Of a DNA stretch of 64,000 nt, positions 44,790-54,178 are shown piece after piece. Where the stretch lies: NCBI RefSeq assembly GCF_030440515.1, contig NZ_CP076543.1, positions 2,604,001-2,668,000 of the forward strand. Reading direction: 5' to 3'. The stretch comes from Streptomyces xanthophaeus. GTDB taxonomy: Bacteria > Actinomycetota > Actinomycetes > Streptomycetales > Streptomycetaceae. Numbering within the stretch: the first letter of the stretch is position 1; the number at the start of each line of letters is the position of its first letter. The notes below the pieces were generated by a model that was not told the origin of the DNA, made no database searches, and saw only the letters and a program-made list of their open reading frames with translations. The position numbers were made by a program, and so were the translations under genes.

Positions 44790-46991
44790 GTGAGCAGCGT
44801 GAGCAGTGCCAGCAGCGAGAGCGGCGACGCCCGGTCGGACGGAGCGGACCGGGGCGAGCCCCCCGTGGACACCCCTGGGGAGACCCCGGAATCCTACGGT
44901 GTCTTCCGCGACCGGTGGGGCATCCCCCACCTGCGGGCATCCGGCGAACTCGGCCTCGTCCACGCCCAGGGCCGCGTCACCGCCTTCGACCGCGCCTGGC
45001 AGCTGGAGGTCGAACGGCACCGGGCGGAGGGGTCCAGCGCCTCCTTCCTCGGCGCGGACGCCGTGACCTGGGACCGCTTCGCCCGCCAGTCCCGGCTGGC
45101 CGACACGGCCCGCCGCTGCTACGAGGCCATGGAGGCCGGCGACCCCGGCACCGCCGCCTGGGTGCGCGCGTACGTGGACGGCGTCAACGAAGGGCTCGCC
45201 GCCGGCGCCGCCCGTGACGAGCGCTTCGCGCGCACGGGTCTGGCCCCCACCCCCTGGGAACCGTGGGTACCGCTGGCCATCTGGATCGCCACGCACATCC
45301 TGTTCGCCGGTTTCGCCACCAAGCTGTGGCGCGAGCGCGTGGCCCGCGCCCTCGGGGACGAGGCGGTCACCCTCTTCGCGACCGACGGCCCCGGCACGGC
45401 CGGCAGCAACGGCTGGCTGGTGCCGGGCGACCGCACCGCCACCGGCTCGGCGATCATCGCGGGCGACCCGCACCGCTTCATCGAGGACCCGGGCGTCTAC
45501 CAGCAGATACGTCTCTCCTGCCCCGACTACGACGTGCTGGGCCTTGCCGTCCCCGGCGTCCCCGGCCTCGGTCACTTCGGGCACACCGGCACCGCCGCCT
45601 GGGCGATCACCAACGCGATGTCCGACTACCAGGACCTGTACGTCGAGCAGTTGCGCCGCGGTGACGACGGCGCCACCTGGGCCCTCGGCACGGACGGCGC
45701 CTGGGAGCCCGTCTCCCGCCACACCGAGACGATCACCGTGGCCGGCGGCGACGACGTCGAGGTGGAGATCCTGGAGACCCCCCGCGGCCCCGTGATCATC
45801 CACGCGGACGGCGACCTCGGCGCCGACCCCGACGCCGGGGCGCACGCCGACGGCAGCGCGCAGACCCTCTCCCTGCGCTACCCGCCGCGGGTCCGCCTGG
45901 ACCTCGGCTTCGCCGCCCTCCCCGCGCTGCTGCGCGCCCGCACCGTCGCCGACATCGACCGCGCCTTCGACGGCTGGGCCGAGCCGGTCAACGTCGTCCA
46001 CGCCGCCGACTCCGCGGGCGGCCTGCTGCACCGCGTCGCGGGCGCCGTGCCGCTGCGCCACCGCACCAACCGGCTGCGTCCGGTGCCCGCCTGGGACCCG
46101 CAGCACGCCTGGCAGGGCTGGGCCCCGACCCCCGCGGAGCCGGTGCAGGGCTTCGCCGTGATGGCGAACGCGCGCGGGATCGCCTCCCCGCTCGGCGTGG
46201 AGTTCGCGCCCCCGCACCGCGCCGACCGCATCCGTGAGCTGCTCAGCGGCTCCGCGGACTGGTCCCCGAAGGCGATGGCCGACGTACACCGGGACACGCA
46301 CCTGGCCTCGGCCGCGCCCCTGCTCGTCCTGCTGCCCGGCTTCGAGGACCTGACGCCGGCGGCGCAGGCCCTGCGTACCCGGCTGCTGGCCTGGGACCGG
46401 CACATGGCGGCCGACAGCACCGACGCCACCGTCTTCTCGGCCTTCCGCAGCGCGACCGTACGCCGCTTCGCCGCCGACCCCGTCTTCGAGGGCCTGTGGG
46501 GGGCGCCCACCGGGCCGGCGGTCTTCCACCCGTGGCTGTACCTGGTCCCGCGGATCGGCTACGCCCTCGAAGGGCTGCTCACCACCTCCCTCGTCCCCGG
46601 CCTCGACCGTGCGGCGCACGTCCGGGCCGCCCTGGAGGAGACGGCCGCGGCCGGCACCCCCGACACCCCCTGGTCGCAGGTCCACCGCCTTGCCCCCTGG
46701 CAGGCCGTGCCCGACCAGGAGGCCACGGACTGGCCCGGTCTCGGCGGCGACCACGACTGCGTGAACGCCACCTCGACCGTCCCCGGTTTCACCGACCTCA
46801 CCGCCCGTGCGTCGGCGGCCCGTTACGTCTGGGACCTCGCCCGCCGCGAGGACAGCCTGTGGGCGGTCCCGCTGGGCGCGGACGGCGTCACCGGCTCGCC
46901 CCACCACCGCGACCAGCTGCCCCTGTGGGCACAGTGCGAACTCGTCCCCGTCGTCACCGACTGGGCCCAGCTCACCAAGGAATCGATATGA
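44790..46991 (+). CDS. Penicillin acylase-family Ntn hydrolase under iron control
   Basis: Protein of 733 residues in the penicillin amidase family (S45): autocatalytic cleavage would expose a Ser nucleophile, S206 in PGTAGSNGWLVPGDRT, matching the family GSNxW motif. Other family parts are the early YGVFRDRWGIPHLRA, DPHRFIEDPGVYQQIRLSCPDYDVLGLAVPGVPGLGHFGHTGTAAWAITN, and the late GGDHDCVNATSTVPG. Unlike secreted acylases it has no signal peptide: the first 35 residues are Ser/Asp/Glu-rich, so it should act in the cytosol. GTG 44790 has GGGGAAG upstream; the stop overlaps the next ATG (ATGA). I recall a similar gene named desG in arylated desferrioxamine work; this is unverified. Confidence 0.88.
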   Translation: MSSVSSASSESGDARSDGADRGEPPVDTPGETPESYGVFRDRWGIPHLRASGELGLVHAQGRVTAFDRAWQLEVERHRAEGSSASFLGADAVTWDRFARQSRLADTARRCYEAMEAGDPGTAAWVRAYVDGVNEGLAAGAARDERFARTGLAPTPWEPWVPLAIWIATHILFAGFATKLWRERVARALGDEAVTLFATDGPGTAGSNGWLVPGDRTATGSAIIAGDPHRFIEDPGVYQQIRLSCPDYDVLGLAVPGVPGLGHFGHTGTAAWAITNAMSDYQDLYVEQLRRGDDGATWALGTDGAWEPVSRHTETITVAGGDDVEVEILETPRGPVIIHADGDLGADPDAGAHADGSAQTLSLRYPPRVRLDLGFAALPALLRARTVADIDRAFDGWAEPVNVVHAADSAGGLLHRVAGAVPLRHRTNRLRPVPAWDPQHAWQGWAPTPAEPVQGFAVMANARGIASPLGVEFAPPHRADRIRELLSGSADWSPKAMADVHRDTHLASAAPLLVLLPGFEDLTPAAQALRTRLLAWDRHMAADSTDATVFSAFRSATVRRFAADPVFEGLWGAPTGPAVFHPWLYLVPRIGYALEGLLTTSLVPGLDRAAHVRAALEETAAAGTPDTPWSQVHRLAPWQAVPDQEATDWPGLGGDHDCVNATSTVPGFTDLTARASAARYVWDLARREDSLWAVPLGADGVTGSPHHRDQLPLWAQCELVPVVTDWAQLTKESI

Positions 46992-47599
46992 CCTCCGCCA
47001 TCTCCGTCGGACAGCCCGTGTTCACCCGGGTCGTCGAGGGCTTCGGAACCGTCACCCTCACCCCCGTGGACCCGGCGGCCGACTCCGCACTGATCCACAG
47101 CTGGGTCACGCAGGAGCGGGCCCATTTCTGGGGCATGGGCGAGGCCAGCCGCGAACTGGTCCAGGAGATCTACGAGGACGTCGACCGCCGCACCACCCAC
47201 CACGCCTTCATGGTGAGCCGCGACGGCGAGCAGGTCGCGCTGTTCCAGACGTACGAGTGCGCCGAGGACCGGGTCAGCGAGTGTTACGAGGTCCGGCCCG
47301 GTGACGTCGGCGTGCACCTGCTGATCGGCCCGGCCACGGGCGCGGCCGAGCACGGCTTCACCGGGTCCCTGATGACCGTCTTCATCGCGTTCGTGTTCTC
47401 CGACGACGCGGCGCGGCGCGTGGTCGTCGAACCGGACGCCCGCAACACCAAGGCCATCTCCCTCATGGAGCGCACCGGCTTCGTCCTCGGACCGGAGGTC
47501 GTGCTCCCGGAGATCGACCTGCCCGAGGTCTACCTCCCGGCCAAGCCGGCCCGGCTGGCCTTCTTCACCGCTCCGGAGGCCGCGCCGGCGGCAGGCTGA
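46988..47599 (+). CDS. Siderophore-type N-acyltransferase (IucB/DesC/MbtK-like GNAT)
   Basis: GNAT of 203 residues belonging to the siderophore acyltransferase group (Acetyltransf_8): LTPVDPAADSALIHSWVTQERAHFWGM, then FQTYECAEDRVSECYEVRPGDVGVHLLIGP and VVVEPDARNTKAISLMERTGF. In DesC, IucB and MbtK, these motifs go with acylation of N-hydroxylated lysine-type amines using acyl-CoA. Translationally coupled to the acylase (ATGA overlap) and under the iron box; it may be the desH of arylated desferrioxamine literature (recalled). The last 20 residues are Ala/Pro-rich. A hairpin terminator follows. Confidence 0.85.
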   Translation: MTSAISVGQPVFTRVVEGFGTVTLTPVDPAADSALIHSWVTQERAHFWGMGEASRELVQEIYEDVDRRTTHHAFMVSRDGEQVALFQTYECAEDRVSECYEVRPGDVGVHLLIGPATGAAEHGFTGSLMTVFIAFVFSDDAARRVVVEPDARNTKAISLMERTGFVLGPEVVLPEIDLPEVYLPAKPARLAFFTAPEAAPAAG

Positions 47600-47610
47600 C
47601 CGCGACCGCC

Positions 47611-47636
47611 CCTTCCACCGGGCTCCCGGTGGAAGG
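47611..47636 (+). terminator. Terminator of the acylase/acyltransferase operon
   Basis: CCTTCCACCGG (47611-47621) pairs perfectly with CCGGTGGAAGG (47626-47636) across a four-base loop, starting 11 bases after the stop codon. Confidence 0.8.
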
Positions 47637-47697
47637 GTGAACCCCGATGGGGATTCCCGATTCCCATTGACCTCGTGCGCCTCCCCGCTGGAAGCTG

Positions 47698-49653
47698 ATG
47701 GCCTCTCAAAGCACCTTGAGGTGGGGGACATTGACCAGTCAGAACCTGCACATCGGTCCGGACGCGGCGGCCGACCGGTACCGCCTGCTCCGCTCGATCG
47801 GGCGCGGCGGGGAGGCCGTGCTCTATCTCGCCGAGATCGAACTCGCCGGCGGATCCGAACCCGTGGTCGTCAAAGTGCTCGACTCCAAGACGACCATCAC
47901 GCCGGACATCTTCGACCGGATCAGCCAGAAGTGGAACGAGCAGGCCGAGCTGCTGCGGTTCGTCCACCGGCCGGGTGTCGTGGGGGTGCGCGAGCACTTC
48001 GAGGGGCCACCGATCCACCGGCCCGGGGAGTCCTCGACCCTGACCGGGCGGGCGCTCGTCCTCGTCATGAACCACGTCGACGGGCTCGACCTGCGGGACT
48101 GGCGGGCCGAGCGGACGCTGGCCACCGCCGCCGAGCGGCGCGAGGTGATGCGCACGCTGGAGCAGCTGGCCGACGTATTGGACTGGCTGCACTCGGGCAA
48201 GGCCACCCCGTCCGGGCGCCAGGTCGTCCACGGCGACCTCTCCCCCGGCAATGTGATGGTCGACGCGCACGGGCAGGCCACCCTGGTGGACTTCGGCCTC
48301 AGCAAGCTGACCGCCGACCACCAGACGGCCGAGGTCTGGTTCACCCCGGGCTACGCGGCGCCCGAGGTCTTCGACGGCAAGCGGACCCCGGGCACGGACC
48401 GGTACGCCTTCGGGGCGATCGCGTACTTCCTGCTGAGCGGGGAGTCCCCGCCCGCCACACCGGAGCAGCTGGCGCAGGCGCTGACCGCGCTGCCGCAGAT
48501 CGCCGTGCTGGACGCCGAGCAGCGGGCGCGGATCACCGCGATCTACTCGGCCGACCCGGGGAAGCGGCCGGTGAACCTGGCCGGCTGGATGAAGGACATC
48601 CGCCACGCGGTGGTGTCCACGACTACCGCCATCTCGCAGCGGGCCGCCCAGGAGACCCCGCCCAGGCCCGCCGCCCCGCCGCCCCCGGTGGTCCCGCCGC
48701 AGCCCGTCACCCCGCCGCCGACGGCGGCGCCGCCCGCGTACGCCCCGACGGCGCAGCCCGTGCAGCCGGAGCAGCCCGTGCAGCCGGAGCCGGCCACGGC
48801 CGCGGCCCCGATCCCGGCCCCGGTCCCGGTTCCTGAATCCGCGCCCACCCTCACCCCCAGCCCCTTCCCGGCCCCGCAGCCGGAGCCGGTGCAGGCGCAG
48901 GCGCAGGTGCCCGCCGGGTACGGGCCCACGTACAACCTGACCCCGGCCCCCGCCCCCGAGCCGCCGCGCCCCGTCAAGAAGCGGCGGACCGGGCTGATCC
49001 TCGGCTCGGTGGCCGCGGTACTGGTGCTGGCCTCCCTCGCCGTCGTCGGCGTACAGCTCCTGGGCGACAAGGACAAGGGCAAGGACGACACCGCGGGGGG
49101 CGGGAAGCCCGGCGGGACGAGCGCACCACAGGCACCGGCTTCGCCTTCCTCGCCGTCGGCGCGGGCGAGCGAGTCCGCCGACCCCACGGCCTCCGAAGCC
49201 TCGCCCGGCGGATCCGCCGCTCCGGAGGGCTCGTCGAGCCCCGGGACGCCGGGTTCGGTCAAGGACAGCAACGTGGCCGATCTGACCGTGCTGTCGTCGG
49301 TCGGAGCGGTCCGGCACTTCGAAGTGGGCTCTGCCAAGCTGAACACGAAGGAGTACGGAGCCGCCCTCCTCGGCAGCTGCTACTACGGTGCGACGATCGA
49401 GTACGACGTGAACCGCGCATGGTCCACGCTGGAGTTCACCGTGGGCGTCGACGACGGTTCGACCATGGAACAGGCCCGCGTGACCATCTCCGTGGACGAC
49501 AAGCCCGCCCTCTTCTCCGAAGCGGTCCACCTGGGCAAGCCGGTCACCAAGTCCCTGGACATCAAAGGGGCCCTGCGCCTGCGCCTGAAGGTGGAGGAGG
49601 GCTGCCGGGACACCGGCAACGCCGTCATCGCCGCCCCGGTCCTCAAGCGCTGA
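47698..49653 (+). CDS. Membrane Ser/Thr protein kinase with extracellular NPCBM-like domain
   Basis: Receptor-like kinase of 651 residues. Kinase domain 28-300: Gly loop SIGRGGEAVLYLA, Lys K59 in VVVKVLD, catalytic D180 in HGDLSPGN (HGD instead of HRD), DFG at 198-200, then YAAPEVF. A Pro/Ala-rich linker of about 120 residues, one membrane helix (431-455), a Gly/Ser/Pro-rich extracellular linker and a C-terminal domain (about 528-650) with LSSVGAVRHFEVGSAKLNTKEYGAALLGS, which resembles NPCBM carbohydrate-binding folds. It should sense a wall or extracellular ligand and phosphorylate cytosolic targets. ATG 47698 is used; TTG 47731 behind GAGGTGGGGG is an alternative. Confidence 0.88.
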   Translation: MASQSTLRWGTLTSQNLHIGPDAAADRYRLLRSIGRGGEAVLYLAEIELAGGSEPVVVKVLDSKTTITPDIFDRISQKWNEQAELLRFVHRPGVVGVREHFEGPPIHRPGESSTLTGRALVLVMNHVDGLDLRDWRAERTLATAAERREVMRTLEQLADVLDWLHSGKATPSGRQVVHGDLSPGNVMVDAHGQATLVDFGLSKLTADHQTAEVWFTPGYAAPEVFDGKRTPGTDRYAFGAIAYFLLSGESPPATPEQLAQALTALPQIAVLDAEQRARITAIYSADPGKRPVNLAGWMKDIRHAVVSTTTAISQRAAQETPPRPAAPPPPVVPPQPVTPPPTAAPPAYAPTAQPVQPEQPVQPEPATAAAPIPAPVPVPESAPTLTPSPFPAPQPEPVQAQAQVPAGYGPTYNLTPAPAPEPPRPVKKRRTGLILGSVAAVLVLASLAVVGVQLLGDKDKGKDDTAGGGKPGGTSAPQAPASPSSPSARASESADPTASEASPGGSAAPEGSSSPGTPGSVKDSNVADLTVLSSVGAVRHFEVGSAKLNTKEYGAALLGSCYYGATIEYDVNRAWSTLEFTVGVDDGSTMEQARVTISVDDKPALFSEAVHLGKPVTKSLDIKGALRLRLKVEEGCRDTGNAVIAAPVLKR

Positions 49654-49858
49654 CGGCGGCGGACTCCGACAGGAACCCGCCGACGAGCGCGGCCCGTTCG
49701 GCCGGGCGCTCGGCGAACGGAAGCTGCCCGGTGGGCAGTTCCGCGATCCGTGCGCCCGGCAGGGCGCCCGCCGGTTCCCGGCGGAGTGCGGGTGGCACGA
49801 GCCGGTCCGCGGTCGTCACGACGCCCCGCTCCCCCGGCGGAACCGGGGCCGCGGCGCC
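49643..49858 (-). pseudogene. C-terminal remnant of an alpha/beta hydrolase
   Basis: On the minus strand the frame directly after the stop of the next gene (TGA 49861-49859) reads through about 71 codons to a TGA at 49643. The text contains VVTTADRLVPPALRREPAGALPGARIAELPTGQLPFAERPAERAALVGGFL, which is the C-terminal part of an alpha/beta-hydrolase (DRLVPP, GARIAELP, then the GHLP segment), but the catalytic His of GHLP is Gln. There is no N-terminal two-thirds, no start and no ribosome binding site. It overlaps the kinase 3' end by 11 bp. Probably what is left of a deleted hydrolase gene. Confidence 0.7.
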
Positions 49859-50374
49859 TCAGCCCACGCCGAGGTCGGCGCGCATGGCCGCCCGCATCTC
49901 CCGGAGCGGGTCCCAGATCCCCTGCTGTGCCTCCACCGCCGACTCCATCGACTCCCCGGCCTCCGGAGTGCCCCGCTCCAGGCGCTTCACCTGCCCGTAG
50001 ACGGCGGTCAGGGCGTGGTGGACCACCGTCGCGGGCGCGAGGACCGGGTCGGGGGCGATCATCTGCGCCTCTGAGTAGCGGTCGCGGAAGGCGTCCTTCG
50101 CGGCGTCGAGCGCGCCCCGGTCGGCGTCCTCGACCCCGCGTTCCCGCATCGTGTGCAGATGCCGGTTGAGGGCGGTGGTGAACTGTCGGGCGTCCCGGTT
50201 GAGGTCCGCGTAACACGTGCGCCGCAGCGTCCGGTTCTCGCGTTTCTCGTCGTGGGCGCGCACGAGCTCGATCTCACGGCGCTTCGTGCGCTCCGCACCC
50301 CGCTGGGTGAGCAGCGCGCCGCCCAGCGTGCCCGCGACGCCCGCCACCGCGATGACCATCGACCCGATCTCCAC
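49859..50374 (-). CDS. Membrane-anchored coiled-coil protein
   Basis: Protein of 171 residues: one N-terminal membrane helix (IGSMVIAVAGVAGTLGGALLTQ), then a charged helical part with KRREIELVRAHDEKRENRTLRRTCYADLNRDARQFTTALNRHLHTMRERG and a C-terminal helix ending EAQQGIWDPLREMRAAMRADLGVG. The heptad-like charge pattern suggests coiled coil facing the cytosol. Similar short proteins are common in Streptomyces; the function is unknown. GTG 50374 has GGGGGA seven bases upstream; GTG 50380 and 50395 are in frame too. No operon partner is apparent. Confidence 0.7.
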   Translation of the reverse strand: MEIGSMVIAVAGVAGTLGGALLTQRGAERTKRREIELVRAHDEKRENRTLRRTCYADLNRDARQFTTALNRHLHTMRERGVEDADRGALDAAKDAFRDRYSEAQMIAPDPVLAPATVVHHALTAVYGQVKRLERGTPEAGESMESAVEAQQGIWDPLREMRAAMRADLGVG

Positions 50375-50442
50375 CGGCACATCCCCCGACTCCACCGACC
50401 GCGTGCCCGTCGTACGCGATCACCCCGCACCCAGTCTGAACG

Positions 50443-50483
50443 ACGGCGGCCCCGCACCGGGAGAGCCGGTGCGGGGCCGCCGT
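50443..50483 (-). terminator. gatB terminator
   Basis: Perfect 18-bp arms (50443-50460 and 50466-50483, ACGGCGGCCCCGCACCGG) with a GAGAG loop, starting 13 bases past the gatB stop. Confidence 0.9.
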
Positions 50484-50495
50484 ATGTGAAGGGGA

Positions 50496-52007
50496 CTACT
50501 CGGAGACGCCCAGGCGCTCCAGGATGAGCTCCTTGACGCGCGCCGCGTCGGCCTGGCCCCGGGTGGTCTTCATGACCGCTCCGACCAGGGCGCCCACAGC
50601 GGCGATCTTGCCGCCGCGGATCTTGTCCGCGATGGCCGCGTTGCCCGCGATGGCCTCGTCCACGGCCGCGCCGAGCGCGCCCTCGTCCGAGACGACCTTC
50701 AGGCCGCGCTTCTCGACGACCTCGTCCGGGCTGCCCTCACCGGCGAGGACGCCTTCGAGGACCTTGCGGGCCAGCTTGTCGTTGAGCGAACCGTCGGCGA
50801 CCAGGGCCGCGACCCGGGCCACCTGGACCGGGGTGATCGGCAGCTCGTCGACGACGACGCCCTGCTCGTTGGCGTTACGGGCCAGCTCGCCCATCCACCA
50901 CTTGCGCGCGGCGGCAGAGTCGGCACCGGCCTCGATCGTGGCGACGATGGAGTCCACCGCGCCCGCGTTGAGGATCGACTGCATGTCGTGCTCGGTGACG
51001 CCCCACTCCTCACGGAGCCGGTTGCGGCGCACGCGCGGCATCTCGGGCAGGCCGCCGCGCAGCTCCTCGACCCAGTCGCGGGCCGGGGCGACGGGGACCA
51101 GGTCGGGCTCCGGGAAGTACCGGTAGTCCTCGGCGTTGTCCTTGATGCGGCCGGCCGTGGTGGAGCCGTCCTCCTCGTGGAAGTGCCGGGTCTCCTGCAC
51201 GATCGAGCCGCCCGACGAGAGCACTGCCGCGTGGCGCTGGATCTCGAAGCGGGCCGCGCGCTCCACGGAACGCAGGGAGTTGACGTTCTTGGTCTCCGAG
51301 CGGGTGCCGAACTCGGACTCGGGGGTCGGGCGCAGCGACAGGTTCACGTCGCAGCGCATCTGGCCCTTGTCCATGCGTGCCTCGGAGACGCCGAGCGCCT
51401 TGATGACCTCGCGCAGCTCGGCGACGTACGCCTTGGCGACCTCGGGGGCCCGCTCACCCGCGCCCTCGATGGGCTTGGTGACGATCTCGATGAGCGGGAT
51501 GCCGGCGCGGTTGTAGTCCAGCAGGGAGTGGGACGCGCCGTGGATACGGCCGGTGGCGCCGCCGACGTGCAGCGACTTACCGGTGTCCTCCTCCATGTGG
51601 GCGCGCTCGATCTCCACGCGGAAGATCTCGCCGTCCTCCAGCTGGACGTCCAGGAAGCCGTTGAAGGCGATGGGCTCGTCGTACTGGGAGGTCTGGAAGT
51701 TCTTCGGCATGTCCGGATAGAAGTAGTTCTTCCGGGCGAAGCGGCACCACTCGGCGATCTCGCAGTTCAGCGCGAGGCCGATCTTGATGGCCGACTCGAC
51801 GCCGATCGCGTTGACGACCGGCAGGGAGCCGGGCAGTCCGAGACAGGTCGGGCAGGTCTGCGAGTTGGGCTCGGCGCCCAGCTCGGTGGAGCAGCCGCAG
51901 AACATCTTGGTCTTGGTGCCGAGCTCGACATGGACCTCAAGGCCCATGACGGGGTCGTACGAGGCGAGAGCGTCCTCGTACGAGAGCAGTTCGGTGAAGG
52001 TGGTCAC
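50496..52007 (-). CDS. gatB: Asp-tRNA(Asn)/Glu-tRNA(Gln) amidotransferase subunit B
   Basis: tRNA-binding and kinase subunit of GatCAB, 503 residues. The cradle domain begins [48 protein letters not shown] (four zinc-type Cys: CGC, CPTC), with [20 protein letters not shown] and the [11 protein letters not shown] phosphotransfer segment, followed by the helical YqeY-like tail (about 350-500). GTG 52007 has GAGGGAAAG about eight bases upstream. It is the last gene of gatC-gatA-(81-residue gene)-gatB and is followed by a strong terminator. In Streptomyces this complex makes Gln-tRNA(Gln) from misacylated Glu-tRNA(Gln). Confidence 0.96.
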   Translation of the reverse strand: MTTFTELLSYEDALASYDPVMGLEVHVELGTKTKMFCGCSTELGAEPNSQTCPTCLGLPGSLPVVNAIGVESAIKIGLALNCEIAEWCRFARKNYFYPDMPKNFQTSQYDEPIAFNGFLDVQLEDGEIFRVEIERAHMEEDTGKSLHVGGATGRIHGASHSLLDYNRAGIPLIEIVTKPIEGAGERAPEVAKAYVAELREVIKALGVSEARMDKGQMRCDVNLSLRPTPESEFGTRSETKNVNSLRSVERAARFEIQRHAAVLSSGGSIVQETRHFHEEDGSTTAGRIKDNAEDYRYFPEPDLVPVAPARDWVEELRGGLPEMPRVRRNRLREEWGVTEHDMQSILNAGAVDSIVATIEAGADSAAARKWWMGELARNANEQGVVVDELPITPVQVARVAALVADGSLNDKLARKVLEGVLAGEGSPDEVVEKRGLKVVSDEGALGAAVDEAIAGNAAIADKIRGGKIAAVGALVGAVMKTTRGQADAARVKELILERLGVSE

Positions 52008-52023
52008 GGTGAAACTTTCCCTC

Positions 52024-52269
52024 TCAGCCCAGCAGGACGTCGTCGTCGCCCAGGCGCTTCAGCTCGCGGTACAGGATCGCGAGGCCGGTGACGATGGCGG
52101 CGGCGGACACGGCGGCGTCGACCAGCTTCAGCACGTCGTGCTCGCTGCGGGCCTTCTTGACCTGCTTGATCACGCTGATCGCGCCGAAGGCGGTGGTGCC
52201 GATCGACAGGTAGGTGCCGGTCTTGGACTTCTTGAAGCCCTTGGCCTTGGTCAGTGCACTGGTGCTCAC
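52024..52269 (-). CDS. Small membrane protein inside the gat operon
   Basis: Protein of 81 residues with a Lys-rich start ([20 protein letters not shown]), a hydrophobic stretch ([15 protein letters not shown]), a charged turn and a second helix ([25 protein letters not shown]). GTG 52269 overlaps the gatA stop as GTGA, so it is translationally coupled to gatA; gatB starts 16 bp after it. From memory the same small gene lies between gatA and gatB in other streptomycetes. No known domain; its position suggests it is needed in proportion to GatCAB, but any contact is inference. Confidence 0.8.
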   Translation of the reverse strand: MSTSALTKAKGFKKSKTGTYLSIGTTAFGAISVIKQVKKARSEHDVLKLVDAAVSAAAIVTGLAILYRELKRLGDDDVLLG

Positions 52270-53759
52270 AGGGACGGTGCCTCCTCAAGCAGCGGGTGAC
52301 CCCAGCGTGCGACGAAGGCCGCCTCCACGGCGGCACCGACCTTGTAGAGCCGGTCGTCCTTCATCGCCGGGGCGATGATCTGGAGCCCGACCGGGAGACC
52401 GTCCTCCGGTGCCAGGCCGCAGGGGAGCGACATGGCGGAGTTGCCGGCCAGGTTGGTCGGGATGGTGCACAGGTCCGCGAGGTACATGGCGAGGGGGTCG
52501 TCGGTGCGCTCGCCGATCGGGAAGGCGGTGGTCGGGGTCGTCGGGGAGACGATCACGTCGACCTTCTCGAAGGACTTCTCGAAGTCCTGGGTGATGAGCG
52601 TGCGGACCTTCTGGGCGGAGCCGTAGTACGCGTCGTAGTAGCCGGAGCTGAGCGCGTACGTGCCGAGGATGATGCGGCGCTTGACCTCGTCGCCGAAGCC
52701 GGCTTCGCGGGTCAGGGCGGTGACGTCCTCGGCGGACTTCGTACCGTCGTCGCCGACGCGCAGGCCGTAGCGCATGGCGTCGAAGCGGGCCAGGTTGGAG
52801 GAGCACTCGGACGGCGCGATCAGGTAGTACGCGGCCATCGCGAGGTCGAAGGAGGGGCAGTCCAGCTCGACGATCTCGGCGCCGAGCTCCTTGAGGAGCT
52901 CCACCGACTCGTTGAAGCGCTGGACGACACCGGCCTGGTAGCCCTCGCCGGCGAACTGCTTGACCACACCGACGCGCATGCCGGCGACGGAGCCGTTGCG
53001 GGCGGCCTCGACGACCGGCGGGACCGGGGCGTCGATGGAGGTGGAGTCGAGCGGGTCGTGCCCGGCGATCACCTCGTGCAGGAGCGCCGCGTCCAGGACC
53101 GTACGGGCGCAGGGCCCGCCCTGGTCGAGGGAGGAGGAGAAGGCGACCATGCCGTAGCGGGAGACACCGCCGTACGTGGGCTTCACGCCGACCGTGCCGG
53201 TGACGGCGGCGGGCTGGCGGATGGAGCCGCCGGTGTCCGTGCCGATCGCGAGCGGGGCCTGGAAGGCGGCGAGGGCCGCCGCCGAGCCGCCGCCGGAGCC
53301 GCCGGGGATCCGGGTGAGGTCCCAGGGGTTGCCGGTGGGGCCGTAGGCGCTGTTCTCGGTGGAGGACCCCATGGCGAACTCGTCCATGTTGGTCTTGCCG
53401 AGGATGACGACGTCGGCTTCCTTCAGCTTGCGCGTCAGGGTGGCGTCGTAGGGCGGGATCCAGCCTTCGAGGATCTTCGAACCGACGGTCGTCGGGACCC
53501 CGACGGTGGTGAAGATGTCCTTGAGGGCGAGGGGTACGCCGGCCAGCGGGCCGAGCTTCTCGCCGGCCGCGCGCTTGGCGTCGACGGCGCGGGCCTGGGC
53601 GAGCGCGCCCTCGCGGTCCACGTGGAGGAAGGCGTTGACCTTCTCGTCGGTGGCGTCGATGCGGGCCAGGTGGGCCTCGGTCACCTCGACGGCCGTGAGC
53701 TCGCCGGAGGCGATCTTCTCGGCGGTCTGGGCGGCCGTGAGCTTGATGATGTCGACCAT
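52266..53759 (-). CDS. gatA: Glutamyl-tRNA(Gln) amidotransferase subunit A
   Basis: Glutaminase subunit of GatCAB, 497 residues, amidase-signature family. The Lys/cis-Ser/Ser triad is K80 (PLALKDIF), S155 ([10 protein letters not shown]) and S179 ([12 protein letters not shown]). The C-terminal part holds [46 protein letters not shown] and the [20 protein letters not shown] segment. ATG 53759 lies five bases after the gatC stop; the end overlaps the 81-residue gene by four bases. It releases ammonia from glutamine and channels it to GatB. Confidence 0.96.
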   Translation of the reverse strand: MVDIIKLTAAQTAEKIASGELTAVEVTEAHLARIDATDEKVNAFLHVDREGALAQARAVDAKRAAGEKLGPLAGVPLALKDIFTTVGVPTTVGSKILEGWIPPYDATLTRKLKEADVVILGKTNMDEFAMGSSTENSAYGPTGNPWDLTRIPGGSGGGSAAALAAFQAPLAIGTDTGGSIRQPAAVTGTVGVKPTYGGVSRYGMVAFSSSLDQGGPCARTVLDAALLHEVIAGHDPLDSTSIDAPVPPVVEAARNGSVAGMRVGVVKQFAGEGYQAGVVQRFNESVELLKELGAEIVELDCPSFDLAMAAYYLIAPSECSSNLARFDAMRYGLRVGDDGTKSAEDVTALTREAGFGDEVKRRIILGTYALSSGYYDAYYGSAQKVRTLITQDFEKSFEKVDVIVSPTTPTTAFPIGERTDDPLAMYLADLCTIPTNLAGNSAMSLPCGLAPEDGLPVGLQIIAPAMKDDRLYKVGAAVEAAFVARWGHPLLEEAPSL

Positions 53760-53764
53760 GGTTG

Positions 53765-54061
53765 TTAGTCCTCCCCCAGGATCTGCGGCACCTTGAAACG
53801 CTGCTGCTCCTGGGCGGGAGCACCGGAGAGCGCCTGCTCGGGGGTGAGCGACGGACGGACCTCGTCCGCGCGCATGACGTTCGTCAGCGGCAGCGGGTGG
53901 GAGGTCGGCGGGACGTCTTGGTCGGCGACCTCGGAAACGCGGGCGACCGCGCCGATGATGTCGCCGAGCTGTCCGGCGAAGTGATCCAGCTCGTTGCTGG
54001 ACAGCTCAAGGCGCGCCAGCCGAGCGAGGTGGACGACCTCCTCGCGCGTAATGCCAGGCAT
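53765..54061 (-). CDS. gatC: Glutamyl-tRNA(Gln) amidotransferase subunit C
   Basis: Stabilising subunit of GatCAB, 98 residues: [39 protein letters not shown] followed by [45 protein letters not shown], the usual two-part wrapper that lies around GatA. ATG 54061 with AGAGGAT upstream is chosen; an extension to 54106 runs into the leader. First gene of the operon. Confidence 0.95.
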   Translation of the reverse strand: MPGITREEVVHLARLARLELSSNELDHFAGQLGDIIGAVARVSEVADQDVPPTSHPLPLTNVMRADEVRPSLTPEQALSGAPAQEQQRFKVPQILGED

Positions 54062-54178
54062 GCAGCGATCCTCTGGGGGTGGGTGGATGTTTCGTTTCGG
54101 ACCCAATCCTATGGGGCCGGGCCCCCGGCCAGCGAAACGGTTTGGCCCGGACCGCTGCGCAGACCCTCCCGGGCTCCG

